DNA of 64,000 nt from Tetracentron sinense (lineage: Eukaryota; Streptophyta; Magnoliopsida; Trochodendrales; Trochodendraceae). The notes under the pieces are model-generated. The model ran no database searches, was not told the DNA's origin, and saw nothing but the letters and a program-made list of their open reading frames with translations. Shown here piece after piece: positions 51,501 through 60,829 of the stretch. Location: positions 8,000,938-8,064,937 of the forward strand of contig CM026574.1 of assembly GCA_015143295.1 (NCBI GenBank). The letters are read 5' to 3'. The translations under genes and the position numbers were made by a program. The stretch's first letter is position 1. The number at the start of each line of letters is the position of its first letter.

Positions 51501-54500
51501 AAAAAGGCTATTATGGTTCATGAGTTGCATATTATGCTTCATCTTGTTATTCTTTTATATCTAGTACTCGTGCATTTCATAGAACTTGTAAAGGAAAAAT
51601 ACACTGGGAAACTTCAATCATTATAGGCATGCACCTAACCAATATTTGAGTCAACTAATACTCAACCACTCATTAAGTCAGACTTCACATTCTGCTATTC
51701 ATGTCTTGGTTGTAATATCCTCAAACATTTTCTCCATCAATTAAAAATATTCCCCCCAAAGAGTTACTCTTACGAGTCCCATTTTGGAAAGTCCACAGAT
51801 CTTATTTCTGTGTATATGTTGATGGGATTTCCCACCAACTGTCAAATGTTGAAGAAATATGCTCTACAATAGCACTTAAAAGCTGATGTTAATATCTTCA
51901 CTGTGCTTTGCTGTTATGTCATTTTTTCTTTGAGCAATAACTGTAGCTGAGTTTCATTAAGAGGTGTGCTAGTCCTACGCTCAAGCATTCCCTTCTCTTA
52001 GCCAAAAACCAAGGACATGTGTTGCTTTATAGCTGAGAGTAAGGAATGCCCGAGAGTAGGGCTAGCAGCGCTCATTTCATTAAACGAGAAGAATGTATAG
52101 GGGAAGGGGAAATGAGAAAAGTTCCCCTACAAAAAGACCACCATACAAGTAACTCAGGAGTTGTAAAAAACTAATTGACTCCATCTGCACATGAAATCCG
52201 ATGGGGAGACCCCTATGAACTTTGGGAGCTGGGAGGACCGGTTACGGAACAACCAGCCCACCAAGGCACAAAGATTGGGTAAGGCAGATTGTGCCCCTTC
52301 AACGATATGGTTGTTCCTTTCCGACCAAAGGCCCCAACACACAGTAGTTGGAAGCATACTCCATAAGATTTTCCCTTTCTGCCTTTAGACCATAGTTCCA
52401 AGGAAGCTATGTACAAGGTCAGAAGCATGCTTCCTAGGAAGCTCGTTTTCCAGTCTCGCTTCCATTAGGTCCCATTTAGTGGTCAAAGGGGGTTATGCAT
52501 CTAGGAAGTGATGGGATAAACTTGAGTCTAAAGCCTATGGCATAGACCCTACGCAAGTATTGTTGGATTGAAACCTAAGACTCTAAGGCACTTACTTCTC
52601 TACAAATATCTCTTGTAAGATAAAATTTAAGGAATGATTGGTCATCCTAATACAATGGGAATGATGCACCTATATCTATTTTCGCTTCCCATTCCCTAAG
52701 GATTTTTTTTCACTTCTCTCTTCTCGCTTTGCTTCTCGCTTCCGCTTTCGCTTTGCTTCCCACTTTCGCTTCTCACTTTGGTAACTATGCTGTAGACATC
52801 TTTGGGCCAATGGTTTTTCACCTCCATAAGGTCTTTCACCCTTTGTCAATTTGATGAATTCTTAGAATGCTATCTATAGCATAGTTTAAAAACCCGGAAA
52901 CTCGACTCGACTCGAAAGTTAGTCGGGTCGAGTAACTCGGAAAACTCGAAAAGAACTCGACTCGGTTCAAATCGGAATATATATGTAATAACTTGAAAAA
53001 CCTGAGTTAAAAGAACTCAGAGTACGTTGGTTTTACAGTCTAAAACCTAAAAACTAGGTTTAATAGAACTCATAGTAGGTTATTTTTGTAGACCCAAAAA
53101 AATATGATGTAAAAACATGTTGACATTCGAGTTTAGGTTTAAGAAGATGAAAAAAATACGTTTCTGTGACTCGACCTAGTCTGGCGAATCGACAAACTCG
53201 ACTTAACTCGATTAAATCACCCGAGTAACTTAACCAATAGTGTCTCCTTCGAGTTTTGAGGAGACTCGACTCGAAATTCAACCGAGTTGAGTAACTCGGT
53301 CGAATTACTCGGATGACTCGTTGAGTTTTCGAACTATGATCTAGTCTTCTATTTTCTTGAAATGTCTTAACACTCTAATTCTTAAACTTCCGTCTTTTCT
53401 TTATTGACAATTTTTATATGGTGAAATTCAAGAACAATCTTTTTTTTAAAAATAAAATAAAATTGTATTACAATTTTTCGTTGCTTGAGATGCTGATTTT
53501 GAGGCCTATTTTATACTCTTGGTATGTTGGTGATCTTGACAAGTAAATGGTCAAAGCATTCTTTTTTCCATTGCAGGTAAATTGTTGGGATGCTTTTTGG
53601 GAAAGTGTTCTGGAAGCATTAGATCTATATCTAGGCATCCAGAGCTTCCAGTGATTGCATCATGTGGTAAGTCATAAGTATAGTTTTGCTTTAAATGTAG
53701 ACCACCCATTATATTGGCATCTGTTTTTTTTGTTCTTGTTTACTTATAATGTATTCTTTTGGTATTGATGTTCACCGTGTGACAGTCATGAGTAAATCAA
53801 TTAATCACATTATGGAACATTATATATGAGTATCCGTACATGGTTGTTAGATGGGAGAATTCTATGTATTTGATTTTCAGAAAATGTGAAGCACTTGTTT
53901 GATTTCCGAATCTTTTGTTTTTAGAAGTATTTGAGGCTTTGCGGAGAATTGTGATTGAGGCCAAATTTCAGATGTCAAGATGCAACTGGAATCCGGATAG
54001 AGTTAAGTCCTTGTATGGAGTGTGAATTTGGAAGGGAGTGATGAGAGTGCAGGATCTTTTCATGGAACAAACAACTTATGCGGTTGGAAATGGTAGAAAA
54101 GTCTGATTTTGGGAAGATGATTAGAATGGGGTGGGTAAATTCTGTGACCAATGCCCTAGGTGGTACAGGCTTGCTCCTCAAAGGGATATCATGATGGAAA
54201 ATCTTTTTGATCATAGGAATGGTGTGGTAGTTTGGAGTCTCCTATATTCAGGAGAAACATTAGGGACTGCGAGATTGAGAAATGTGTTCACATTCTTGAT
54301 TTGTTGAGCAAGGTTCAAGTGAACCTGAAAGTTGAAGATGTCCGAATTTGGAAAGGAAACTCAAGAGGAGTGCCCCCTACTTCTGTCGCTATTCGGAGTC
54401 TCTTGGGTTTCTTTTTATGAAGTAAGAGAACTTTTCTTGGCTGGCCAGAGGGAGTTTCTGGGTCTAGGAACAATCTTGTGGAGTATGCTGCCCATGGCAA

Positions 54501-57500
54501 TCAGTTGGTTGGTATCTTCGAAGTTGGTTAGCACTCATGTTCAATTCTCAGACATTCAGACTCATGGTTGAGTGCACAATTGGGATTCTGTAATTTTTGG
54601 TGACTCATAAGTGACTTTTTGTTTGTGTTTGGGGAACTTCATTCCCTCAAACTTTGTACATATTCTTTCTTTTGATGCAATTCAGGTTGTTTATCAATAG
54701 GAAAAAAAATGTAACTTACTGTCTACTTCTCTAGATGTTTTCTCCAGACAATGATGTTACCATATTCTCCCCTACCTTTGCGTACCCTGAGAGCTGCTTT
54801 AATGCTGCTAGTGTCTTGTTACCCTTGAAATTTTTCTGGCTTATCATCTAGCCTGTTATTGGAAGCATGACCATATTTGGAAACAGATTTATATTATTTC
54901 TTTGCCCAATGTACTTGTTCGATTGATGTGCCTGATCTTTGGTCACGGAGATTCTTTTTCATGGATGTATCCCTCATTATATTTTGTGAACTCCATTAAA
55001 ATTTAGGTTGAATTTCTCTCTCTATACTGTTGAACTTAAGAATCTGAGTTATTTTTCTAGGACTGGATAGCTATTTACGCTTCTGGGATATAAAGACGCG
55101 ACAACTTCTTGCTGCGGTACGTTGTTGGAACATCTCATTACTGAACAAAATAGGATGGTTGTTAAACTTTATTGAAAACAGAATACTAGTAGTTTACAAT
55201 AATGTATTTCTTATTTAAAACAATGTTTTACAATTTTATAATTCATTTCCCATTGTCTTGCTCTCTCCATTTCTGCTCCCCTAATGTTAAAAACTCACAA
55301 ACCAAAGCTAGCCTGAGTTTGTGGGCAAGAACAAACTCTGCTATAATTTGTATCAATTGCATGATTTCCTTTGCAATTGTAGAGCTGGTTATTGGAGGTT
55401 ATTGTGATGCAGAAACCTTTTTATTATAAAAAAAATGTATGATCTGAAAACCTTCAGTGTTCTGCAAATAGTGATGGGAAATGACATTTTCCTTAGCTTA
55501 CTACAATGCAGGAACATGCAACTGCCGGTTATTCTGCAGAAACTTGTCCTTTACCAATCAAGTTCTATTTGGATGTCTCACCAAAAGAAATTGTTTGTTT
55601 TGATGCAGTTTGTCGTAATCTTCCTAGGAATTGTATCGAAGTCATAGTGATAAACTTGAATCATGATGAGTTGCATTCCAATGACTATTTTTTGCTCATG
55701 TAGTTTGTAACGTTACCATCTGTACTATAGATTTTTTTTTACCAGCCGTTCATGACTTCTTGCAGCTTATTATTGGCAGTGGTTAGAATCTAGATAGCTA
55801 AGGTTAGACCTATTTGTAACATTATTGAGCATCATTTTCTAAAATCTTCCATTCCCCCTGAAACATGAGAAAACTCTAGCGCTATTCATCTGACAGAAGA
55901 AAGTGTAATACTTGAAGCTTTAAAAACAAGCACATATTTTGACATCAATATTGGGAATGTACGCTCATCTAGGATCTATGCTGATCAATGTTTTAAAACG
56001 TGAAGGCGTGAGGCAAGGCGTTACGACCTCAAGATGCGTGAGGTGTAAGCCTCGAGGCGTGAAGCGTAAGCCTCACAAGAAAGTTTCATGCTCTCTCATT
56101 TTAACAAATAAATAAAATATAAGAAAGATTGCAAAAATGTTCAAAAAGTTAATGAAAAATTATAGTGTATATATATATATATATATATTTATAATTTATA
56201 TATATATAGAGAGATACATTTATATATGTATATATAGTTGTATTTGTGTACATTGTTTGTGTTTGTGTAGATGCACGCGTACACGTGAAATACTATTTAT
56301 ATTAGTTGAAAAAAATATTTTAAAAAAACAACATTTAAGTCTCAAGTGTGGCTAAAATCCTAATTTTAGTTAATGTTTGAGATGTACGTCATAGACACCC
56401 CATGAGGCTTGCATGAGGCGTGTCCCTCATGTGAGCCTCGTGGGGTTTAAGCCTCATGGTTGAGCCTCAAGGCGTTTTGTTTAAGCCTTGCCCTAAGGCG
56501 AGCCTCGAGGCGTAAGCCTCATACGCTTTTCAAAACACTGATGCTGATCGAAAAATGTAATCTTTATCTAGGATCTTAAAATGTATGATTGCCTAGAGGA
56601 ATCTACCTAATCATTCATGTAGAATCCCTGCTTAAGCCCAAGAGAAGTTTGTTTCTTTGAGTTCTGAAGGGAGAAAAGTTCCCATATATCCAAAACCCTC
56701 GGTGAACGGGTGAAGATCCAAAACCTTATTTAGCTAGTGACTTGAAGTCTTCTGTTTTTAAAAACCACCTTTGTAAAGAAGATCTTCAACATTATGATAG
56801 ATCATTAATATTATTTTGATTTAGTTTTGTAATTGGGGCTAGAGTTTTAAAGAAAAAACAGTTTCATTTATAGCTAGTGGTTTAGAGCATAGTTCGAAAA
56901 CTCAGCGAGTCACCCGAGTAACTCCCCGAGTTACTCGACTCGACTGAATTTCGAGTCGAGTCGTCTCAAAACTCAAAGGAGGCACTATTTGCCAAGTTAC
57001 TCGAGTGACTCGGTCGAGTTGAGCAGAGTTTTTTGACTCACTGGACTAGATCAAGACACATGAGAGTATTTTTATCATTCTTTAAACCTAAACTCGAATG
57101 TCACTATTTTTGCATCTACAAAAATAACCTACTATAAATTCTGTTAAACCTAGTTTATAGGTTTGAGGCTATAAAACCAACGTCCTTTGAGTTCTTTTAA
57201 TCTAGGTTTTTTAAGTTATTACATATATTTTTCTAGTTTTCCGAGTTACTCGACCTGGCTAACTTTTTAGTCGAGTCGAGTTTCGGGTTTTTGAACTATG
57301 GTTTAGAGAGGCAATAGTTTAATAACATATGTAAACATATAATCAAATCATTGCTATTAAATATTAATGAGGTAGCCTGTTCAATATTATGTTCATAGTT
57401 GTCAAGGCGACCAGGCGACAAGCCTCATGGGTGCCTGAGGTGGTAGCTTGAGGTGCCCGAGGCATCACCTGATGAACTCTTTGCTACAAAAATTCTTCCT

Positions 57501-60271
57501 AATGTTAGATCTATGTATGATGCATTTTCTTTTATAAGGGGTCCTACATTCATATAAATTACACAATTGTCAAGATGTGCTTTGATAGAAAACCATTCTT
57601 AGAGATAGTTCTAAGCAATGTTACTTGGTTCGCTCGGTTCGAATTCGGGTTCGTAATTCGCAATTCGCCACTCTAGAGTGAACCTTGTTTGCTAGGGGTA
57701 GGATGAGTCGGTTCGCTTAGGTTTTTAGTTTGGTTCGCTAGCTTGGTTCGCTTATATAATATTAATATATTATATAAATAGTTGTGTAAATAAATATATT
57801 ATAAATAATTATTTAAAAAAAAGGTATTAAAAATACATTTAAAATTAAAAAAAAAATGGTTTTATGGTCGGTTCGTGAACCCAGAAAACAAATTCGCAAA
57901 ATTCAAAGTGTAAGTTCGTTGAACTTAAAAAACAAATTCGTTAAATCCAAAATAAAAGTTCGTTGAATCCAAATAAAAAGTTCGTGGAATCCGAAAAACA
58001 AATTCGTTGAACCATAGCTATTGGGTTTGTTGATTTTCACGAACCGGAACGAACTGAACCACGAACTGGTTCGCTTCGAACGAGTTCGCGGTTCGAACTA
58101 GTGGGTAGCGAACTAGGTAACCCTGGTTCTAAGAATAATAATGGGGGATTTCAATGTTGGAATAAAAAAATTAAGTACTGCTGAAAGGGGGGGAGAGAGA
58201 AGAGGGGGAGAGGGAGATGTCGTACCTTTTACTCTTATTTCTTTATTTTTGTCGATTATACTCAAGATAAGTAATACAAATAATATATGATAAGTAAAAT
58301 ATATAACTATGGGGCCTGCACTTATTTAAAATATAAAAGACCCCTTTAAATATGGTTAATGAGAGTTTGGGGGTTCAGAAGGAATTTGGGACATTTGAAG
58401 ACTCTTTTTTGTTTTTGGGCTGCCTGAGCTCAGCTGTACTTTAACATCCATGCAAAAATAAACATATGGGGGACTATATGGTCCACCCATAAACAGAGGG
58501 AGAGATCAATTGGTCCACCAATTGAGAGAGAGAATGGGTTAACATGAAAGAAATATAAATACTTGACACCATTCGTCTATTCTTTCTTTTTCTATCTGCA
58601 AACATTTTTTGATGGATATACAAATCCTAACATATTATATTGTAAAAGACATGAGAAGTATATAAATAACATATTTTTTTTGTTTACTAAACTATCATAT
58701 TCAAATAAAATAATTATTTATATCCTTAAACAATATTAATACTGCATATATCAGATTTTTAATAATGACCGCTTGAGATGACCAGTTGCCTGAGCCTAGC
58801 TGAGCACCTGGTCACCTAGGCGACTGCTTGGGGCGACGCCTTTGACAATTACGATTATGATAGGCCATTAACATTATAATGACTTAATCTTATGATTGGA
58901 GCTATAATTTTAAAGAAAGTAGTTTCATTTATAGCAATTAGATTAGAGGGCACTAGTTTAATAGCATATGTTAACACTTTACCATATAATAATGCTCATA
59001 AGAATCCATGGGTATCATATAATGCTCATAGTTACCAAGTACGGGTACAGGTATAATACGACAATGATCCATTTGGGAAGCACGGGTGTCATACGGCAAA
59101 AACACCGGGAAAATTTTAAAATAATTAATAATTATAAATAAATAAAAATCATGATATTAACTAATAATTATCATTTAATACAGAATATGTGTTTAACATG
59201 GTAAAAGAACGACAAAAATATATGTATTGTGCACGTTGAATATGTAATTCGTGTATTAAATGGTGATATGGGTATAACACGTAACACGGCAAAAATACGT
59301 GTTTTAAACGGCGACCCCCTAAAAGTATTATACAAGTACTATATGGGTATAATACGGGTATGGTAACTATGAATTAATGCAACAGAACATACGACATTGA
59401 TTGGCCTTGCAAAAGCTTATGTCCAGTTAGTGGGTTACAAAATGAAGTCCAAGCATAGTACAAAAATAGGATGTTTTTCCCCGAATGGTGTGTGGCACAG
59501 TGGTTCAAAGGCAATGGGATGCTCCCATTGATTCTGAGTTCAAGCCCGCCCCGCGGTCTTTCTTGATGTGTGTGGTTTGCGAGATCTTGCCCGCATCCTT
59601 GGAGATTAGTCCTGATCCAAACGGGTTGGGGACACCCCAAGTCATAAAAAAAGTAGGATGTTGTTAGGTATACCAGCCCGACGTGCATAATGATAGTGCT
59701 TAGTGGTGAAAACTTGGTAGTCCTATGAGTAAATTTAACCTTGATCTTGGAGTAGTATTTCTCTTTAATGACTGTCTAGAAATTCAACTGAAAAAGCATG
59801 TTATGTACAATTATTATGTAGTTTGTTGCATTCAATAAGATGCTGTTACTGGTCAGCATAACTTCTTCAAGTGTGCTATTGTATTTGACAGGTTTGTCTC
59901 TTTTAATCATTTAAATGCTTATATTGCTGGATGCAGGTTTTCCTGAAACAGCATCTCACAAAAGTTTTAATTGATTCAAATTTTGCTGACAAAGGTTAGT
60001 TTACTGTCACGACCGGTTCACCTGGATCTCTGGTACAGCTTAGGCTTCTTTGCCATAGTAATTCTACCTGTATTTTTTGTTTGCTTCAGTTGCTGACACC
60101 GCAGTGAATCCACTGCTAGAGCCACAAAAGGTGAACCAAACCCAAGTAGGAGAGGAGGATGGACCGCCGCCCTCGAAAAGAAAAAAAGTTTTTAAAGAAA
60201 GCGAGAAAAGTAAGAAGCTTAAGAAGAAAAAGAGCAAGAGGGTAATAGATGAGGATGATGTTGCATCATGA
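30595..60271 (+). CDS. WDR74: WD repeat protein WDR74/NSA1, 12 coding exons, complete
   Basis: Exons: 30595-30676, 30755-30867, 33476-33505, 33632-33768, 37978-38157, 38366-38429, 38535-38642, 39714-39867, 53577-53666, 55061-55116, 59937-59994, 60090-60271; 1,254 nt, 417 residues. Every intron is GT-AG and the phases join exactly. The N-terminus has the plant-typical [18 protein letters not shown] (7-24). WD-type strand ends are INLWDLD (186-192), VRLYDIS (239-245) and LRFWDIKT (325-332), and a lysine-rich tail (387-408, KRKK and [10 protein letters not shown]) is a likely nucleolar signal. Family knowledge: yeast Nsa1 and human WDR74 act in nucleolar pre-60S maturation with the AAA-ATPase Rix7/NVL. 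The length fits the family. Exon 3 is a 30-nt micro-exon. Introns 2, 4, 8 and 10 (2,608, 4,209, 13,709 and 4,820 bp) are swollen by transposons. An intact frame and splice sites suggest a functional gene. Confidence 0.94.
31045..31112 (+). repeat. 68-bp direct repeat, left copy
   Basis: Intron 2 sequence from taaattttattaggaagaga to agcctactttt. It is identical over all 68 bases to 33314-33381 and directly abuts the left end of the transposon at 31113. Confidence 0.95.
32126..32455. mobile_element. Diverged member of the accctagggtt fold-back family
   Basis: It carries the family core (gggtgaaccctagggttggg, then gaatcttaaccatagttaag, then gggacacgtgg), but I could not pair its ends, so the limits are approximate. 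Confidence 0.45.
32484..32837. mobile_element. Mutator-type fold-back MITE
   Basis: 354 bp with arms of about 65 bp (gagattgaatcatagcc and, reversed, aagattgaatcacagcc) and a perfect 9-bp target duplication, gggatgaaa (32475-32483 and 32838-32846). Nine bases is the Mutator signature. The centre holds the accctaagggtt core. Same family as 41068-41416. Confidence 0.88.
32858..32957. mobile_element. Small MITE, gctagccctactct ends
   Basis: 100 bp with inverted ends gaggaatgctagccctactc and (reversed) tgagtattgctagccctact. Relative of 51961-52074. The flanking duplication is poor here. Confidence 0.65.
33314..33381 (+). repeat. 68-bp direct repeat, right copy
   Basis: Identical to 31045-31112. 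It starts at the base after the right end of the transposon and lies 94 bp before exon 3 of WDR74. Confidence 0.95.
34795..37450 (-). mobile_element. L1-like LINE in WDR74 intron 4, 5'-truncated and decayed
   Basis: Minus-strand pieces follow in LINE order: FPGPNEY (37040-37070, from APGPDG), [25 protein letters not shown] (36880-36940), [20 protein letters not shown] and [14 protein letters not shown] with LRQGEPLS (36480-36660), [17 protein letters not shown] (36130-36190), [18 protein letters not shown] (35930-36000), and the zinc-binding [21 protein letters not shown] (35230-35310). The YADD-type active site was not found intact. Many frame changes and stops. The minus-strand 3' end reads attaccgatcaaaagaaaaa at about 34795, the usual plant LINE tail. 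It inserted against the direction of WDR74 transcription. Confidence 0.85.
37908..37980 (+). promoter_or_regulatory. Duplicated 3' splice site before WDR74 exon 5
   Basis: A 39-bp tandem duplication makes two acceptors: ctattag then GTCA (exon would start at 37939) and attgtcag then GTCA (37978). Both copies begin gtgatcactt. Using the upstream site would add exactly 13 codons ([13 protein letters not shown]) with no stop. The family normally lacks this segment, so 37978 is taken as the main site. Confidence 0.7.
38643..39713. other. WDR74 intron 7, no other feature recognised
   Basis: 1,071 bp of AT-rich intron. Short open stretches on both strands show no family resemblance and no transposon ends were identified. 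Confidence 0.5.
40065..40225. mobile_element. Fragment rich in gcctaggc motifs
   Basis: Repeated gcctaggc/ttgctaggc boxes like those of the element at 57394-58853. The ends were not resolved, so it may be a partial MITE. Confidence 0.35.
41068..41416. mobile_element. Mutator-type fold-back MITE
   Basis: 349 bp, arms gagttcgaatcacaacc and (reversed) gagatcgaatcacagcc. Perfect 9-bp duplication atttgaata (41059-41067 and 41417-41425). Same family as 32484-32837, with the same central core. Confidence 0.88.
41933..42885. mobile_element. hAT-type MITE rich in atcggtatcgg
   Basis: 953 bp, ends catggttcaaatatcgg and (reversed) catggtataaatatcgg. Flanked by atatggcc and atatgacc (7 of 8). Both ends are packed with cggtatcgg/ccgatacg variants. 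Confidence 0.8.
43587..43760. mobile_element. Fragment of an atcggtgatatatcgcc-type MITE
   Basis: Repeated gatatatcgccgatata motifs resembling the ends of 41933-42885. Only one end is recognisable. Confidence 0.35.
43925..44190 (-). mobile_element. Possible LINE 3' tail
   Basis: The minus strand ends in tcgtttattgatcaaaaaaa, a LINE-like 3' end, preceded by 'ggtatttttgtatctctttg'. No coding motif confirms it. Confidence 0.3.
44510..44890 (+). mobile_element. Ty3/gypsy gag fragment, fossil
   Basis: Short plus-strand pieces match the end of the gypsy gag domain ([13 protein letters not shown]) and a zinc-knuckle-like motif ([14 protein letters not shown]) followed by QALNALQA, which is typical of plant Ty3/gypsy. 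It is broken and incomplete, and it abuts an LTR remnant of opposite orientation, so the two are not a simple element. Confidence 0.7.
44891..46338 (-). mobile_element. Ty3/gypsy LTR (Tat-like), minus orientation
   Basis: On the minus strand it starts TGTAGACACCCTATTTTG, a common plant gypsy LTR start, and ends GGTGGCAACTCTAAAATTTC. It contains imperfect repeats around 45160-45360 (ctcgaccgacttggggt theme). It is the inverted partner of the split LTR at 40228-43447. No target duplication found. Fossil. Confidence 0.65.
46348..46751. mobile_element. hAT-type MITE rich in gtataatacg
   Basis: 404 bp, ends catagttaccaaacacccgt and (reversed) catagttaccaagtatgggt. Flanks catttatg and cgtttatg match at 7 of 8. 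Same family as 59026-59372. Confidence 0.85.
46752..48404. other. Part of WDR74 intron 8, little recognised
   Basis: Non-coding. A (CT)n(GT)n microsatellite lies at 47350-47393, and ttaccgatcaaaaaaag at 48071-48087 looks like the tail of a tiny plus-strand LINE insertion. Confidence 0.45.
48405..48545 (+). mobile_element. SINE, tRNA-derived
   Basis: A B-box-like ggttcgagtctc at 48468-48479 follows 'cccataggggaggacttg', text typical of plant tRNA-derived SINEs, with an A-box-like 'ggttgttccagtgatagg' upstream. Edges approximate. Confidence 0.5.
48830..48958 (+). mobile_element. SINE 3' fragment
   Basis: It ends 'gggacaccttccgttatcca' followed by an A-rich tail, like the Au-type plant SINE 3' end. 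The promoter half is not clear. Confidence 0.4.
49041..51196 (-). mobile_element. Solo LTR (Ty3/gypsy), 2.16 kb, in WDR74 intron 8
   Basis: On the minus strand it runs from TGTAGAGACCCGGAATCTG to GGGGAGCGACA. Flanks tttgt and cttgt match at 4 of 5. A minus-strand TATA motif (ctataaatagc) lies near 50768, and upstream of it (50820-51060) is a cluster of cgatcgatcg palindromes, an enhancer-like position. Text near the low end ('gtcaactgagtattgaaaa') is common in long plant gypsy LTRs. Fossil. Confidence 0.7.
50820..51060. repeat. cgatcgatcg palindrome cluster in U3 of the solo LTR
   Basis: Seven or so boxes of the type tgcgatcgatcg, some with one change. The same box recurs in unrelated elements at 13860, 19240 and 20395. 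Confidence 0.75.
51920..52440 (-). mobile_element. LINE 3' end with a MITE in its tail
   Basis: The minus strand reads [20 protein letters not shown], matching the last conserved block of plant L1-like ORF2 (cWgiWlERN). The 3' end is gttattgctcaaagaaaaa at about 51921. A 114-bp MITE (51961-52074) interrupts the 3' UTR. 5'-truncated and frame-shifted. Confidence 0.72.
51961..52074. mobile_element. Small Mutator-type MITE, gctagtcctac ends
   Basis: 114 bp, ends gaggtgtgctagtcctacgc and (reversed) tgagcgctgctagccctact, perfect 9-bp duplication tttcattaa (51952-51960 and 52075-52083). The duplication falls within LINE tail sequence, which confirms the edges. Confidence 0.88.
52880..53338 (+). 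mobile_element. hAT-type MITE rich in gactcgactcg
   Basis: 459 bp, from catagtttaaaaacccgga to gagttttcgaactatg. Same family as 56888-57300 in opposite orientation. Flanks agree only in part (atctatag and atctagtc). Confidence 0.78.
53930..54715 (+). mobile_element. LINE fragment in WDR74 intron 9
   Basis: Plus-strand pieces [48 protein letters not shown] and [14 protein letters not shown] match the C-terminal region of plant L1-like ORF2 (wrvGnG..vrFWeDrW, then l..lyrla). The 3' end is a LINE-type gtttatcaataggaaaaaa at about 54710. Several frame changes. It points the same way as WDR74. Confidence 0.72.
55986..56540. mobile_element. hAT-type MITE rich in gcctcgaggcg
   Basis: 555 bp, ends caatgttttaaaacgtgaag and (reversed) cagtgttttgaaaagcgtat, perfect 8-bp duplication atgctgat (55978-55985 and 56541-56548). 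It contains an (AT)n tract at about 56167-56212. Confidence 0.9.
56888..57300 (-). mobile_element. hAT-type MITE rich in gagtcgagtcg
   Basis: 413 bp, ends catagttcgaaaactcagcg and (reversed) catagttcaaaaacccgaaa, perfect 8-bp duplication gtttagag (56880-56887 and 57301-57308). Reverse orientation of the copy at 52880-53338. Confidence 0.9.
57394..58853. mobile_element. hAT-type MITE rich in gcctaggcgac, host to another MITE
   Basis: Ends catagttgtcaaggcgacca and (reversed) cgtaattgtcaaaggcgtcg. Flanks attatgtt and attatgat match at 7 of 8. Contains the later insertion 57616-58125. Confidence 0.75.
57616..58125. mobile_element. hAT-type MITE rich in ggttcgaattcg
   Basis: 510 bp, ends caatgttacttggttcgctc and (reversed) cagggttacctagttcgcta, perfect 8-bp duplication gttctaag (57608-57615 and 58126-58133). 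Repeated 'aaattcgttgaa' motifs inside. Confidence 0.9.
59026..59372. mobile_element. hAT-type MITE rich in gtataatacg
   Basis: About 347 bp, from catagttaccaagtacgggt to atacgggtatggtaactatg. Same family as 46348-46751. Flanks agree at 6 of 8 bases. Confidence 0.8.
59485..59652 (+). mobile_element. Au-type SINE in WDR74 intron 10
   Basis: An A-box-like tgtggcacagtggttcaaag and a B-box-like gagttcaagcccgcc precede 'ggagattagtcctgatccaa' and 'ggggacaccccaagt', then an A-rich tail. The order matches plant Au SINEs. Same orientation as the host gene. Confidence 0.65.
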
Positions 60272-60795
60272 TCCACTTTGGTGATGTTTTTTTTATCAAC
60301 TTCGTGGGGGCATTGCTCAAGGCCACAGATCAACATTGACTTGCATGCTGAGCGGCATAACACTAGCAGATCCCGCCCCCCCGCAGGTGCACCAACAGCT
60401 TGAGGATTTTTTCATGAGGGAAGTTTGTGGTATGAAATGAGTTAATGTAGCGTTTGTATGAATCTAATGTCCCAGACTCCCAACTCAGATTATTTTGTTG
60501 AGTTCAAATTATTCTCGTTGGATGATTGTGATCATCTCACCTTTGCATTCTCTTTGGGGTCATAAAAGTTATATGGTTACTGTCTAGAAAATGAATCACA
60601 GATCAGTTATCCAGTCATTTTCCATTCTTTTGGACATACCAAGAACAAAAGGGACAAGCTATATGCATGAAAACACCATGGGAAATGTAGATATCTTAGT
60701 ACTCATTGCCTCGATGCAGTACGTGAAATACAGATATACACTTGCAGATAATCCAAGTGTTGTGCTACCCATGGGATGGGTGGTAATTAAAGAGC
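60272..60795 (+). other. WDR74 3' UTR and flank
   Basis: The region after the TGA stop. No canonical AATAAA close by, so the cleavage site was not placed. A C run lies at about 60376-60382. The short open stretch at 60591-60800 has no family resemblance. Confidence 0.5.
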
Positions 60796-60829
60796 AATAG
60801 TCCCCTCATCGGCCGAGGAGGGGACTATT
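60796..60829. repeat. 34-bp near-perfect palindrome downstream of WDR74
   Basis: Two 12-base arms (aatagtcccctc and gaggggactatt) around a self-complementary tcggccga centre. It sits at the left edge of a fold-back MITE. Confidence 0.85.
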
